DNA of 64,000 nucleotides, taken from contig NZ_JAMZEG020000001.1 of assembly GCF_024435075.2 (NCBI RefSeq), positions 1,178,001-1,242,000 of the forward strand, given 5' to 3'. Position numbers and translations under genes: made by a program. This document shows, piece after piece, positions 33,954 through 43,747 of this stretch. The stretch comes from Marinomonas maritima. GTDB lineage: Bacteria; Pseudomonadota; Gammaproteobacteria; Pseudomonadales; Marinomonadaceae. How positions within the stretch are numbered: the first letter of the stretch is position 1; every line of letters starts with the position of its first letter. Below the pieces are notes generated by a model. It did not search any database. It was not told where the DNA came from and saw only the letters and a program-made list of their open reading frames with translations.

Positions 33954-36791
33954 ATGCACGAAAGTTTAATGGAGTTGCTGTGGAGCACCTCTCATTTTTC
34001 AGGTGGAAACTTGGAATATGTTGAAGGGTTGTTTGAAAGCTACCTCGTCGATCCGAACTCTGTGTCGGAAGAATGGCGTAAATGTTTTGATCAATTGCCT
34101 CGTATAAGCGAAGCGCAATCAACGGATCTTCCTCATTCCGTGATTCAGGAGCAATTTCTACAGATTGGTAAGAACAAATTTCGCTCTATGCCTGTTTCTT
34201 CAGGCCAAGTAGCAAGTTCTGATCATGAGCAGAAACAAATTAATGTTTTGCAGTTGATTAATGCTTATCGCGTTCGTGGGCATCAACATGCAACACTTGA
34301 TCCGCTTGGATTGCAAAAACGTGAGAAAGTTGCCGATTTAGATATTGGTTATCATCAATTGACAGGCGCAGATTTAGACACAAAGTTTAATGTTGGCTCT
34401 TTGTTTTTTAATAAAGAATCGCTAAAGCTAAGTGAAATTATATCTGAACTTGAAAAAACTTATTGCGAAAGCATAGGTTATGAATTTATGCACATTGTTG
34501 ATACGCAAGAAAAAGCGTGGCTTCAACAGCGTGTCGAATCTGTTCGTTCTCATCCAGAATATTCTCAAGAAACCCGTGAAAGCCTACTTGAGCGTTTAAC
34601 TGCAGCGGAAGGGCTAGAGAAGTATCTTGCTAGTCGTTATCCAGGAGCAAAACGTTTTGGCCTTGAAGGTGCTGAGAGTTTGATTCCTATGGTGAATGAG
34701 CTGATCCAGCGTTCTGGTGCACTGGGTGCAAAAGAAGTTGTTATTGGTATGGCTCACCGTGGTCGTCTAAATGTATTGGTAAATACGCTAGGCAAAAACC
34801 CGAAAGATTTATTTGATGAGTTTGAAGGTAAGAAGCTTGTTAATACGTCTGGTGATGTTAAATACCACCAAGGTTTCTCTTCAAATGTGATAACAGCGGG
34901 GGGAGAGGTTCATATCGCGTTATCATTTAACCCATCGCATTTGGAAATCGTTTCGCCAGTTGTTGAAGGTTCAGTTCGTGCCCGTCAAGATCGTCGTAAA
35001 GACACGTCGGGTAAAACGGTTGTTCCTATCTCAATCCATGGTGATGCGGCTTTTGCTGGTCAAGGTGTGGTTATGGAGACATTCCAGATGTCCCAAACCC
35101 GCGCCTACCGTACTGGCGGAACCGTGCATATTGTCATTAACAATCAGGTTGGTTTTACGACTAACCGCCAAGAAGATTCACGCTCTACTGAATACGCAAC
35201 TGATGTTGCTAAAATCATTCAAGCGCCTATTTTCCATGTTAATGGTGATGACCCAGAAGCTGTCTTGTTTGTTACCCAGCTAGCGTTAGATTATCGTTAC
35301 GAATTTGGCCGTGATGTTGTGATTGATATGGTTTGTTACCGTCGTCGTGGACATAACGAAACAGACGAGCCTTCTGGTACACAGCCGTTGATGTACAGTG
35401 TCATTAGCAAACTAAAAACCACACGTACTCTTTATTCAGAGCGTTTGGTTGCTGAGTCTGTAGTGACGCAAGAAAAATCGGACCAAATGGTTAGTGAGAA
35501 CCGAGAAGATCTAGACAATGCTCGTCATGTAGCCAAAAGTCTGGTTCTTAAATCTCAGACTGGCTCATTTGTTGATTGGAAGCCATACATTGGTGTTGAA
35601 TGGACCGATGCTGGAGACACGACATATCCATTGTCTCAACTACAGAATATCGCTAAGAAATTAACAAGTGTGCCTGATGGTGTGGTTGTTCAGCGCCAAG
35701 TTCAGAAGATTTATCAAGATCGGGATAAAATGACAGCCGGAGCGCTGCCTCTCAACTGGGGTTACGCGGAAATATTGGCTTTTGCAACTTTGCTTGAGCA
35801 GGGCTACCCGATCCGTATTACTGGTCAGGATTCTGGTCGTGGTACGTTCTCACATCGACATGCTGTGATCCACAGTCAAAAAGATGGAAGTACTTATATT
35901 CCTTTGAAACATTTGTCTGAGGACCAGCCTACGTTGGATCTGTATGACTCTTACCTTTCAGAAGAAGCGGTATTGGCATTCGAATATGGCTATGCAAGCA
36001 CGTCGCCTAAAGGTTTGGTTATTTGGGAAGCGCAGTTTGGTGACTTTGCCAACGGTGCACAAGTTGTAATTGACCAATTTATCACCAGTGGTGAGCATAA
36101 ATGGGGTCGCCTATGTGGTTTGACCATGTTGTTACCGCACGGTTATGAAGGTCAAGGTCCTGAGCATTCATCAGCACGACTAGAGCGTTTTTTGCAACTT
36201 TGTGCTGAATATAATATTCAGGTTTGTGTACCGACTACGCCGTCACAAATTTTCCATATTATTCGTCGGCAAGCGATTCGTCCAATGCGCCGTCCGCTTA
36301 TCATCATGTCTCCTAAGAGTTTGTTGCGCCATAAACAAGCTATTTCGACACTAGAAGACTTGGCGGAAGGAAGTTTTAAAACGGTCCTACCAGAATCGTC
36401 TGAAACTGTTACGGCGGATAGCGTGAAACGCATAGTCCTTTGTAGCGGTAAAGTGTATTTCGACTTAATTAATCGTCGTGAAGAGCTGCAAAAAGATGAT
36501 GTTGCTGTGATTCGTTTGGAGCAATTGTACCCGTTCCCATACACAGACCTTGAGTCTGAGTTAGAGCAGTATAAAAATGTTGAGAGTTTGGTTTGGTGTC
36601 AAGAAGAGCCGAAAAACCAAGGTGCTTGGCATGCCAATCGTCACCGCATGAATCGAGTATTGGAAAAACTGTATCCAGAATTGAAAATCCGCTTTGCAGG
36701 TCGAATTTCGTCTGCTGCTCCAGCGGCTGGTTACATGTCTATCCATGTTGAAGAACAAGAAGCACTGGTCAACGACGCACTAGTTGGTTAG
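33954..36791 (+). CDS. sucA: 2-oxoglutarate dehydrogenase E1 component
   Basis: Thiamine diphosphate-dependent decarboxylase of the 2-oxoglutarate dehydrogenase complex. 945 residues, normal. The N-terminus MELLWSTSHFSGGNLEYVEGLFESYL binds E2 in this family. ThDP/Mg segments include GMAHRGRLNVL (about 264-274), IHGDAAFAGQGV (about 361-372) and INNQVGFTTN. GQDSGRGTFSHRHAV is the transketolase-like pyrimidine region. The C-terminus APAAGYMSIHVEEQEALV is typical. Followed by sucB at 33 bases. Confidence 0.98.
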   Translation: MHESLMELLWSTSHFSGGNLEYVEGLFESYLVDPNSVSEEWRKCFDQLPRISEAQSTDLPHSVIQEQFLQIGKNKFRSMPVSSGQVASSDHEQKQINVLQLINAYRVRGHQHATLDPLGLQKREKVADLDIGYHQLTGADLDTKFNVGSLFFNKESLKLSEIISELEKTYCESIGYEFMHIVDTQEKAWLQQRVESVRSHPEYSQETRESLLERLTAAEGLEKYLASRYPGAKRFGLEGAESLIPMVNELIQRSGALGAKEVVIGMAHRGRLNVLVNTLGKNPKDLFDEFEGKKLVNTSGDVKYHQGFSSNVITAGGEVHIALSFNPSHLEIVSPVVEGSVRARQDRRKDTSGKTVVPISIHGDAAFAGQGVVMETFQMSQTRAYRTGGTVHIVINNQVGFTTNRQEDSRSTEYATDVAKIIQAPIFHVNGDDPEAVLFVTQLALDYRYEFGRDVVIDMVCYRRRGHNETDEPSGTQPLMYSVISKLKTTRTLYSERLVAESVVTQEKSDQMVSENREDLDNARHVAKSLVLKSQTGSFVDWKPYIGVEWTDAGDTTYPLSQLQNIAKKLTSVPDGVVVQRQVQKIYQDRDKMTAGALPLNWGYAEILAFATLLEQGYPIRITGQDSGRGTFSHRHAVIHSQKDGSTYIPLKHLSEDQPTLDLYDSYLSEEAVLAFEYGYASTSPKGLVIWEAQFGDFANGAQVVIDQFITSGEHKWGRLCGLTMLLPHGYEGQGPEHSSARLERFLQLCAEYNIQVCVPTTPSQIFHIIRRQAIRPMRRPLIIMSPKSLLRHKQAISTLEDLAEGSFKTVLPESSETVTADSVKRIVLCSGKVYFDLINRREELQKDDVAVIRLEQLYPFPYTDLESELEQYKNVESLVWCQEEPKNQGAWHANRHRMNRVLEKLYPELKIRFAGRISSAAPAAGYMSIHVEEQEALVNDALVG

Positions 36792-36824
36792 TACCATAGC
36801 CTGTCAAAGAGATAAGGGTATAAA

Positions 36825-38357
36825 ATGAGCATTGAAATTAAAGCACCTATTTTTCCAGAATCTGTAGCCGACGGTACCGTTGCTACTTGGTACAAACAGC
36901 CAGGTGAAGCCTGTGCGCGTGATGAGCACATTGTAGACATCGAGACAGATAAGGTTGTCTTAGAAGTTGTTGCACCAGCTGATGGTGTGCTTAAAGAAGT
37001 ATTGAAAGCAGAAGGCGATATCGTTCTTAGTAACGAAGTAATGGCCATTTTTGAATCTGGTGCAGCGGCATCCGCAGCGCCAGCTGAAAAATCGGCACCC
37101 GCACCAGCTGCCCCTGTTAAGTCGGCTGCTCCTGCAGCTTCTGCGAAAGAAACGGTGCAAATTAAAGCACCAACTTTTCCTGAATCTGTCGCTGACGGTA
37201 CCGTTGCCACATGGCATAAACAGCCAGGTGAGGCGTGTTCACGCGATGAGCACATTGTTGATATTGAAACAGACAAAGTAGTTTTAGAAGTCGTTGCTCC
37301 TGCTGATGGTGTGATCGGTGATATTCTTAAAGCCGAAGGCGAAACTATTTTGAGCGATGAGGTACTGGCTAACTTCCTAGTCGGTGCAACTGGCGCAGCG
37401 GCTCCAGTTGCCGAGGCGGCACCTGTCGCAGCTGACAATGATGAAGATGGTATTGCTGGTCCTGCTGCTCGTAAAGCATTAGCTGAAGCTGGCCTAACGG
37501 CTGCTCAAGTTAAGGGCACTGGTAAAGGTGGTCGTATCACAAAAGAAGATGTTGACGCTGCCGTGAAAACAAAAGCATCGACTCCAGCAGCACCAGTGGC
37601 TAAATCTGCAGCTCCAGCTGCAGCAGCAACTGTGCCAGCATTAGGTGCCGATGGTCGTATCGAAAAACGTGTTCCAATGACTCGCTTGCGTGCAACTATT
37701 GCAAAACGTCTTGTTGAAGCTCAGCAAACAGCAGCCTTATTGACGACTTATAACGAAGTTAATATGGGTCCAATCATGGAGCTTCGTAAGAAATACAAAG
37801 AAGAGTTCATCAAGGCTCATAACGGCACTAAGCTTGGCTTTATGTCTTTCTTTGTTAAAGCAGCAACAGAAGCGCTTAAACGTTTTCCTGCTGTGAATGC
37901 TTCTATCGATGGCAATGACATGGTTTACCATGGCTACCAAGATATCGGTGTTGCTGTATCAACAAGCCGTGGTTTGATGGTGCCTGTATTGCGTAATACA
38001 GAAGCAATGGGCTTGGCTGATATTGAATCTAATATCATGGATTTTGCACTTCGTGGCCGTGATGGCAAGTTGGGCATGGATGATATGCAAGGTGGTACTT
38101 TCACCATTACTAATGGTGGTACGTTTGGTTCTTTGATGTCTACGCCAATTATCAACCCACCTCAAACAGCTATCTTGGGTATGCACAAAATCCAAGATCG
38201 TCCAATGGCTGTAAATGGTCAGGTTGTTATCCAGCCAATGATGTACTTAGCGTTGTCTTACGATCACCGTATGATCGATGGTAAAGAAGCGGTACAGTTC
38301 TTAGTAACAATTAAAGATTTGCTAGAAGATCCTGCTCGTTTGTTGCTTGAGATCTAA
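36825..38357 (+). CDS. sucB: Dihydrolipoyl succinyltransferase with two lipoyl domains
   Basis: E2 core of the 2-oxoglutarate dehydrogenase complex. 510 residues, about 100 longer than usual gammaproteobacterial SucB. The extra length is a second lipoyl domain: residues about 4-78 and 112-187 differ at only three of the first 51 aligned residues, with lipoyl lysines at Lys43 and Lys151 (each in DIETDKVVLE). Ala/Pro-rich linkers follow each. The E3-binding domain is about 208-245 (GPAARKALAEAGL), and the catalytic domain ends with DHRMIDG (His481). The duplicated DNA, offset 324 bases, differs at many third positions, so the repeat is not recent. Confidence 0.97.
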   Translation: MSIEIKAPIFPESVADGTVATWYKQPGEACARDEHIVDIETDKVVLEVVAPADGVLKEVLKAEGDIVLSNEVMAIFESGAAASAAPAEKSAPAPAAPVKSAAPAASAKETVQIKAPTFPESVADGTVATWHKQPGEACSRDEHIVDIETDKVVLEVVAPADGVIGDILKAEGETILSDEVLANFLVGATGAAAPVAEAAPVAADNDEDGIAGPAARKALAEAGLTAAQVKGTGKGGRITKEDVDAAVKTKASTPAAPVAKSAAPAAAATVPALGADGRIEKRVPMTRLRATIAKRLVEAQQTAALLTTYNEVNMGPIMELRKKYKEEFIKAHNGTKLGFMSFFVKAATEALKRFPAVNASIDGNDMVYHGYQDIGVAVSTSRGLMVPVLRNTEAMGLADIESNIMDFALRGRDGKLGMDDMQGGTFTITNGGTFGSLMSTPIINPPQTAILGMHKIQDRPMAVNGQVVIQPMMYLALSYDHRMIDGKEAVQFLVTIKDLLEDPARLLLEI

Positions 38358-38423
38358 GCGTTTAAAAACTAAGTACTTGAATTTAAGCATTCGTACTAAC
38401 GTTAGAGTATGAATTGATTCTGC

Positions 38424-38446
38424 AGCAGCGCCCACAAAGCGCTGCT
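38424..38446 (+). other. Hairpin between sucB and lpd
   Basis: AGCAGCGC (38424-38431) pairs with GCGCTGCT (38439-38446), loop of seven. No T run follows, so it is more likely a message-processing or stability element than a terminator. Confidence 0.5.
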
Positions 38447-38475
38447 CGGTAAGACTGAAATAAATGGAACCTCTT

Positions 38476-39915
38476 ATGTCTAATAAATTTGATGTTGTTG
38501 TAATTGGTGGCGGCCCTGGAGGCTATGTTGCTGCAATTCGAGCTGCTCAGCTGGGTCTGAAAGCGGCATGTATTGAAAAATGGTTGGACAAAGAAAATAA
38601 GCCTCGCCTAGGCGGCACTTGTTTGAACGTTGGTTGTATTCCTTCTAAAGCATTGTTGGATTCTTCGCAAAAATATCATGATGCGAAAGAGTCTTACGGC
38701 GTACACGGTATCAGCGTGAGCGATGTTGCTATGGACGTTGATGCAATGGTTGATCGTAAAGACAAAATTGTTAATCAATTGACCAGCGGTATTACCGGTC
38801 TTTTCAAAGCAAACGGCGTAACTAGCTTTGAAGGTTTTGGTAAGGTTCTAGCAAACAAGAAAGTAGAGCTAACAGCGCACGATGGCACCGTTACCGTAAT
38901 TGATGCTGAAAATGTTATTTTGGCAACTGGTTCGATCCCTGTAAACATCCCACCAGCACCACGCACAGGTGACATCATCGTTGATAACGAAGGTGCATTG
39001 GATTTCCGTGCCATACCTAAACGTTTAGGCGTAATTGGCGCAGGTGTTATCGGTTTAGAGTTGGGTTCTGTATGGGCTCGTCTTGGTTCTGAAGTGGTTG
39101 TATTGGAAGCACAGGATTCTTTCCTAAGTGTCTGTGATCAAGACCTAGCGAAAGAAGCGGCCAAGATCTTTAAAAAGCAAAATCTTGATATTCGTTTGGG
39201 TGCTCGCGTTACGGGTAGCCAAATCAATGGTGAAGAAGTCGAAGTGACTTACCTTGATGTGAAAGGCGAAGAGCAAAAACAAACATTCGATAAATTGATT
39301 GTTGCGGTTGGTCGTAAGCCCTTCACTGAAGGTTGTTTCTCTGATGATTCAGGTGTCAAATTAGACGAACGTGGTTTTGTTTTCGTTGACGAGCAGTGCC
39401 GTACTTCTGTGCCAGGTGTGTTCGCGATTGGTGACATCGTACGTGGACCAATGCTTGCGCACAAAGCATCTGAAGAAGGTGTTATGGTAGCGGATATTAT
39501 TGCTGGCCATAAAGCGCAGATGAACTATGACTGCATCCCTTCTGTTATTTATACTCACCCAGAGCTTGCTTGGGTTGGTAAAAATGAGCAAGAACTGAAA
39601 GCAGAAGGCGTTAAATACAAAGTGGGTAAATTCCCATTCGCAGCGTCTGGCCGTGCTATGGCAGCAAATGACACAGATGGTTTTGTTAAAATGATTGCTT
39701 GTGAAGAAACAGATCGCATTTTAGGTTGCCATATTATTGGTGGTCATGCGGCTGATTTGATCGCACAAGCGGTGATTGCTATGGAGTTCGGCTCTACAGC
39801 GGAAGACATCGCTTTGACTGTATTCGCTCACCCAACAGTAAGTGAAGCAGTGCATGAAGCGGCGTTGGCGGTTAATGGTCATGCTATCCATATGGCTAAC
39901 CGTAAAAAACGTTAA
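38476..39915 (+). CDS. lpdA: Dihydrolipoyl dehydrogenase (E3)
   Basis: Reoxidises the lipoyl groups of SucB with NAD+. From the ATG at 38476 (preceded by GGAACC; an in-frame ATG at 38464 is less likely) it has 479 residues. FAD motif VVVIGGGPGGYVAAIRAAQ; redox disulfide GGTCLNVGCIPSKALL (about 46-61); NAD motif GVIGAGVIGLELGSVW (about 187-202); and the C-terminal catalytic HPTVSEAVHEA dyad. Its place inside the suc cluster marks it as the E3 of this complex. Confidence 0.96.
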   Translation: MSNKFDVVVIGGGPGGYVAAIRAAQLGLKAACIEKWLDKENKPRLGGTCLNVGCIPSKALLDSSQKYHDAKESYGVHGISVSDVAMDVDAMVDRKDKIVNQLTSGITGLFKANGVTSFEGFGKVLANKKVELTAHDGTVTVIDAENVILATGSIPVNIPPAPRTGDIIVDNEGALDFRAIPKRLGVIGAGVIGLELGSVWARLGSEVVVLEAQDSFLSVCDQDLAKEAAKIFKKQNLDIRLGARVTGSQINGEEVEVTYLDVKGEEQKQTFDKLIVAVGRKPFTEGCFSDDSGVKLDERGFVFVDEQCRTSVPGVFAIGDIVRGPMLAHKASEEGVMVADIIAGHKAQMNYDCIPSVIYTHPELAWVGKNEQELKAEGVKYKVGKFPFAASGRAMAANDTDGFVKMIACEETDRILGCHIIGGHAADLIAQAVIAMEFGSTAEDIALTVFAHPTVSEAVHEAALAVNGHAIHMANRKKR

Positions 39916-40005
39916 TAAAAATTGGATTTGCCGGTCTACGAACCGGCAATGTCTGTCTTAGCGGGCAGAGCTTATGTCAATCATTCAGATGAGCGGAAGA
40001 ATCAA

Positions 40006-41172
40006 ATGAACTTACATGAATATCAGGCTAAACAGCTTTTTGCTGAATACGGTCTGCCAGTATCTACAGGGTACGCAGTAGACACGCCGGAAGCGGCAGT
40101 TGAAGCAGCGAAGAAAATTGGTGGTGACAAATGGGTGGTTAAAGCTCAGGTTCACGCTGGCGGTCGCGGTAAAGCAGGTGGTGTGAAGCTTGTTGATTCT
40201 TATGAAGAAATTGCAGCATTCACAAAGCACTGGTTAGGTAAAAACCTAGTTACATACCAAACAGATGAAAATGGTCAGCCAGTAGCTAAGATTCTTGTTG
40301 AATCTTGCACTGACATTGCCAATGAATTGTACCTTGGTGCAGTAGTTGACCGTTCTACTCGTCGTGTTGTTTTCATGGCGTCTACTGAAGGTGGTGTTGA
40401 AATTGAGAAAGTAGCTGAGGAAACTCCTGAGCTTATCCACAAAGCGATCATTGATCCTTTGGTTGGCGCTCAACCTTACCAAGCTCGTGAATTGGCATTT
40501 AAATTGGGTCTTAACCCAACGCAAATCAAACAGTTCACTAAGATCTTTCTTGGTCTGTCACAAATGTTCCACGACTACGATTTTGCATTGTTAGAAATCA
40601 ACCCTCTTGTTATTACTAACGAAGGTGACCTTCATTGCCTAGATGGTAAAATTGGCATCGACAGCAATGCGATTTACCGTCAGAAGAAAATGCAAGAGTT
40701 CCACGATCCATCTCAAGAAGATGAGCGTGAAGCACATGCAGCACAGTGGGAACTTAACTACGTTGCACTAGATGGAAACGTTGGCTGCATGGTTAACGGT
40801 GCTGGCCTAGCAATGGGCACAATGGACATCGTAAACCTACACGGTGGCAAACCTGCTAACTTCCTAGACGTAGGCGGCGGCGCGACAAAAGAGCGTGTTG
40901 CTGAAGCATTCAAAATCATCCTTTCTGACAGCAATGTTAAAGCGGTATTGGTTAACATCTTTGGTGGCATCGTTCGTTGTGACATGATCGCTGAAGGTAT
41001 TATCGGTGCGGTTGAGCAAGTCGGTGTTACCGTACCTGTTGTTGTGCGTTTAGAAGGTACGAATGCGGATCTTGGTCGTGAAGTACTAGCAAAATCTGAT
41101 CTTGATATCATCGCGGCTACAAGTCTAAAAGATGCAGCTATTCAAGTTGTTAAAGCTGCGGAGGGCAAATAA
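40006..41172 (+). CDS. sucC: Succinyl-CoA synthetase beta subunit
   Basis: Nucleotide-binding subunit of succinyl-CoA ligase. The ATG at 40006 with GAGCGGAAGA upstream gives 388 residues beginning MNLHEYQAKQLFAEYGLP, the standard N-terminus; a frame extending upstream to 39922 has no family match. ATP-grasp region KAQVHAGGRGKAGGVKL (about 46-62) and NIFGGIVRCDMIAEG (about 320-334, phosphohistidine docking) are conserved. Its last base is shared with the sucD start. Confidence 0.97.
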   Translation: MNLHEYQAKQLFAEYGLPVSTGYAVDTPEAAVEAAKKIGGDKWVVKAQVHAGGRGKAGGVKLVDSYEEIAAFTKHWLGKNLVTYQTDENGQPVAKILVESCTDIANELYLGAVVDRSTRRVVFMASTEGGVEIEKVAEETPELIHKAIIDPLVGAQPYQARELAFKLGLNPTQIKQFTKIFLGLSQMFHDYDFALLEINPLVITNEGDLHCLDGKIGIDSNAIYRQKKMQEFHDPSQEDEREAHAAQWELNYVALDGNVGCMVNGAGLAMGTMDIVNLHGGKPANFLDVGGGATKERVAEAFKIILSDSNVKAVLVNIFGGIVRCDMIAEGIIGAVEQVGVTVPVVVRLEGTNADLGREVLAKSDLDIIAATSLKDAAIQVVKAAEGK

Positions 41173-42044
41173 TGTCTATCTTAATTAATAAAGATACTAA
41201 AGTTATCTGCCAGGGTTTCACTGGCGGACAGGGTACTTTCCATTCCGAGCAAGCGATTGCATACGGAACAAAAATGGTCGGTGGTGTTACACCTGGTAAA
41301 GGTGGTCAAACTCACCTAGGCCTACCTGTTTTCAATACAGTAAAAGAAGCGGTTGAAGCAACGGGCGCTGAAGCGACTGTTATCTACGTACCAGCGCCTT
41401 TCTGTAAGGATTCTATTCTTGAAGCAGCAAATTCAGGAATCAAACTCATCGTTTGTATTACTGAAGGCATCCCTACTTTGGATATGCTTGACTGTAAAGT
41501 TGCGTGTGATTCTTTAGGTGTTCGTTTGATCGGCCCTAACTGTCCAGGTGTTATCACTCCTGGCGAATGTAAAATCGGCATCATGCCTGGTCATATCCAT
41601 ATGCCAGGTAAAGTCGGTATTGTATCTCGCTCTGGTACCTTGACTTATGAAGCGGTTAAGCAAACGACTGACGCTGGTTTCGGTCAATCTACTTGTGTTG
41701 GTATCGGTGGTGATCCAATCCCAGGCACTAACTTCATCGACGTCTTGGAAATGTTCCAAAACGATCCACAGACTGAAGCGATTGTTATGATCGGTGAAAT
41801 CGGTGGTACTGCTGAAGAAGAAGCGGCGGCTTACATCAAAGCAAACGTGACTAAGCCTGTTGTTTCTTACATTGCTGGTGTTACTGCACCTGCTGGTAAG
41901 CGTATGGGTCATGCTGGCGCGATCATCTCTGGCGGTAAAGGTACAGCAGATGAAAAATTTGCAGCGTTAGAAGATGCGGGTGTGAAAACAGTACGTTCTT
42001 TAGCTGATATCGGTGCTGGCCTTAAAGAAATTACTGGCTGGTAA
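41172..42044 (+). CDS. sucD: Succinyl-CoA synthetase alpha subunit
   Basis: CoA-binding subunit carrying the phosphohistidine. 290 residues. CoA-binding N-terminus CQGFTGGQGTFHSEQAI, GIGGDPIPGTNFIDVLEMF in the middle, and the active His in KRMGHAGAIISGGKGTADEK near residue 247. Start overlaps the sucC stop by one base (TAATG). Ends the suc operon; a terminator follows. Confidence 0.98.
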   Translation: MSILINKDTKVICQGFTGGQGTFHSEQAIAYGTKMVGGVTPGKGGQTHLGLPVFNTVKEAVEATGAEATVIYVPAPFCKDSILEAANSGIKLIVCITEGIPTLDMLDCKVACDSLGVRLIGPNCPGVITPGECKIGIMPGHIHMPGKVGIVSRSGTLTYEAVKQTTDAGFGQSTCVGIGGDPIPGTNFIDVLEMFQNDPQTEAIVMIGEIGGTAEEEAAAYIKANVTKPVVSYIAGVTAPAGKRMGHAGAIISGGKGTADEKFAALEDAGVKTVRSLADIGAGLKEITGW

Positions 42045-42084
42045 GCGAATATTCTTTAGTGCTTTTTAAGGTACAATAGATGAT

Positions 42085-42115
42085 AAAATCCCTGCCTTAG
42101 GTGGGGATTTTTTTT
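42085..42115 (+). terminator. Terminator of the suc operon
   Basis: AAAATCCC pairs with GGGGATTTT, with the inner TGCC/GGTG also pairing, leaving loop TTA; eight T follow. A strong intrinsic terminator about 40 bases after sucD. Confidence 0.9.
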
Positions 42116-42133
42116 GCCCTTATGGAATGAGAA

Positions 42134-42337
42134 ATGACGTGTCCTTTTTGCTTAGCTGATAATGGTTGTGCACTTGATGACAATAAGGTTTGCTGGTGTT
42201 TTCAGCTTGTTGTTCCGGACGATATGCTTGCCCTTATTCCTTCACGGCAGAAAGATCTTGTTTGTGTTTGTCGGCAATGTATCGATTTTTATCGAGCAGA
42301 CAAACGTGGTTTTTTAGAAGCCTTTGAATTTGATTAG
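42134..42337 (+). CDS. Cysteine-rich CWC family small protein
   Basis: 67 residues with eight cysteines: CPFC, a lone Cys, CWC, and CVCRQC. This is the pattern of the cysteine-rich CWC family, whose function is unknown and which is presumed to bind metal. Start ATG at 42134 follows GGAATGAGAA. It stands alone between the suc terminator and lhgO, in the same direction. Confidence 0.78.
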   Translation: MTCPFCLADNGCALDDNKVCWCFQLVVPDDMLALIPSRQKDLVCVCRQCIDFYRADKRGFLEAFEFD

Positions 42338-42428
42338 TATTGGTTTATTACAATCTACTTATTATTTGCAGTGACTAGATTGTTGTTTTTTCCTAGGTCA
42401 TTAAAAACTATAAAAAAGGAGTTACAGA

Positions 42429-43652
42429 GTGAGCATTGAGTCCAAAAAAGCAGGCTATGATATTACCGTGATTGGTGCAGGCATCGTGGGTTTGTCGACT
42501 GCTTGGCAGCTGCTGCAACGTTACCCCACGTACCGTATTTTGCTCATTGAGAAAGAAATGGAAGTAGGAACGCACCAAACAGGTCATAACTCTGGTGTCA
42601 TTCATGCGGGTGTGTATTATGCACCGGGCAGTTTGAAGGCGGACTTTTGCCAAAGAGGAGCGAAAGCAACCAAAGCGTTTTGTCTTCAGCACGATATAGA
42701 ATTTGATGAGTGTGGCAAATTGTTAGTAGCGACCAATGCGCTTGAACATGAACGCATGGAAGCTTTATATCTGCGTTGCCAAGAAAATAACTTAGAAGTT
42801 CATAAACTGGATCAAGCGCAACTAAAAGCGCGCGAGCCGAATATTAAAGGCGTATCAGCCTTGTTCGTCCCTTCTACAGGGATAGTGAACTATCGAAAAA
42901 TTTGCCAGAAACTTGCTGAGCTGTTTACTAAAGCAGGAGGAGAGCTGCGTTTAAGCAGTCAGGTAGTGAACTTAGAAGAGACCCATGAACGTGTTGCTAT
43001 CACGCTGAACAACGATGTTGTCCATACCTCCTATCTGGTGAGTTGTGGTGGGTTGATGGCAGATCGACTGACTAAAATGCTCAATATACCAACAAATTTT
43101 CAGATTATTCCATTCCGTGGTGAGTATTATCAATTACCTGCGAAACACAATCAGATTGTCAGTCATTTAATCTATCCAATACCCGATCCTGATTTACCAT
43201 TCTTAGGGGTTCATCTTACCCGTATGATTGACGGTTCTGTCACGGTCGGACCAAACGCCGTACAAGGTTGGAAGCGCGAAGGTTATGGCAGAATTAACGT
43301 CAATATGCGAGACATCTTCGACATGGTGCGTTTCCCCGGTTTTTGGAAGCTGTTGATGAATCATTGGCGAACCGGTTTGGTAGAAACCAAAAACTCTTGG
43401 TACAAACCAGGCTATTTAGCGCAAGTGCAAAAGTACTGCGATCACATAGCGTTGGAAGATTTACAGTCTTATCCGGCTGGTATTCGCGCTCAAGCCGTGA
43501 TGAATGATGGTAGTTTGGTACACGACTTTCTATTTGCTCATAGTCCAAGAACGTTGCATGTGTGCAATGCGCCTTCACCAGCGGCCACCAGTGCATTTCC
43601 AATAGGCGCTTATATCATCGACAAACTGGATGAGCAAATAACGTTTGTTTAG
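42429..43652 (+). CDS. lhgO: L-2-hydroxyglutarate oxidase/dehydrogenase
   Basis: FAD enzyme oxidising L-2-hydroxyglutarate to 2-oxoglutarate and passing electrons to the quinone pool at the membrane. 407 residues from a GTG start with AAAAAGGAG upstream. ITVIGAGIVGLSTAWQLLQR is the FAD motif; GTHQTGHNSGVIHAGVYYAPGSLKA (about 45-69) is the LhgO signature. RAQAVMNDGSLVHDFLF and HVCNAPSPAATSAFPIG near the C-terminus fit. The product feeds the 2-oxoglutarate dehydrogenase encoded just upstream. Confidence 0.93.
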   Translation: MSIESKKAGYDITVIGAGIVGLSTAWQLLQRYPTYRILLIEKEMEVGTHQTGHNSGVIHAGVYYAPGSLKADFCQRGAKATKAFCLQHDIEFDECGKLLVATNALEHERMEALYLRCQENNLEVHKLDQAQLKAREPNIKGVSALFVPSTGIVNYRKICQKLAELFTKAGGELRLSSQVVNLEETHERVAITLNNDVVHTSYLVSCGGLMADRLTKMLNIPTNFQIIPFRGEYYQLPAKHNQIVSHLIYPIPDPDLPFLGVHLTRMIDGSVTVGPNAVQGWKREGYGRINVNMRDIFDMVRFPGFWKLLMNHWRTGLVETKNSWYKPGYLAQVQKYCDHIALEDLQSYPAGIRAQAVMNDGSLVHDFLFAHSPRTLHVCNAPSPAATSAFPIGAYIIDKLDEQITFV

Positions 43653-43747
43653 TTTGAAAGCATTGTGGAACAAAGATGCCTTGGTATGTGCTCTTTAGTT
43701 GTTTCGATATAGAGTAGTGCTGAGACCAAGACAGATAAGGACAAAAT

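Noticed and set aside
33781..34122. Minus-strand frame overlapping the sucA start
   Set aside because: Overlaps sucA by about 170 bases and shows no family features.
36788..37438. 216-codon open frame opposite sucB, rich in Ala, Ser and Thr
   Set aside because: It arises from the Ala/Pro-rich linkers and duplicated lipoyl codons of sucB read on the other strand.
39922..40005. N-terminal extension of SucC
   Set aside because: The family begins at MNLHEYQ, with a ribosome site just upstream; the extension has no match.
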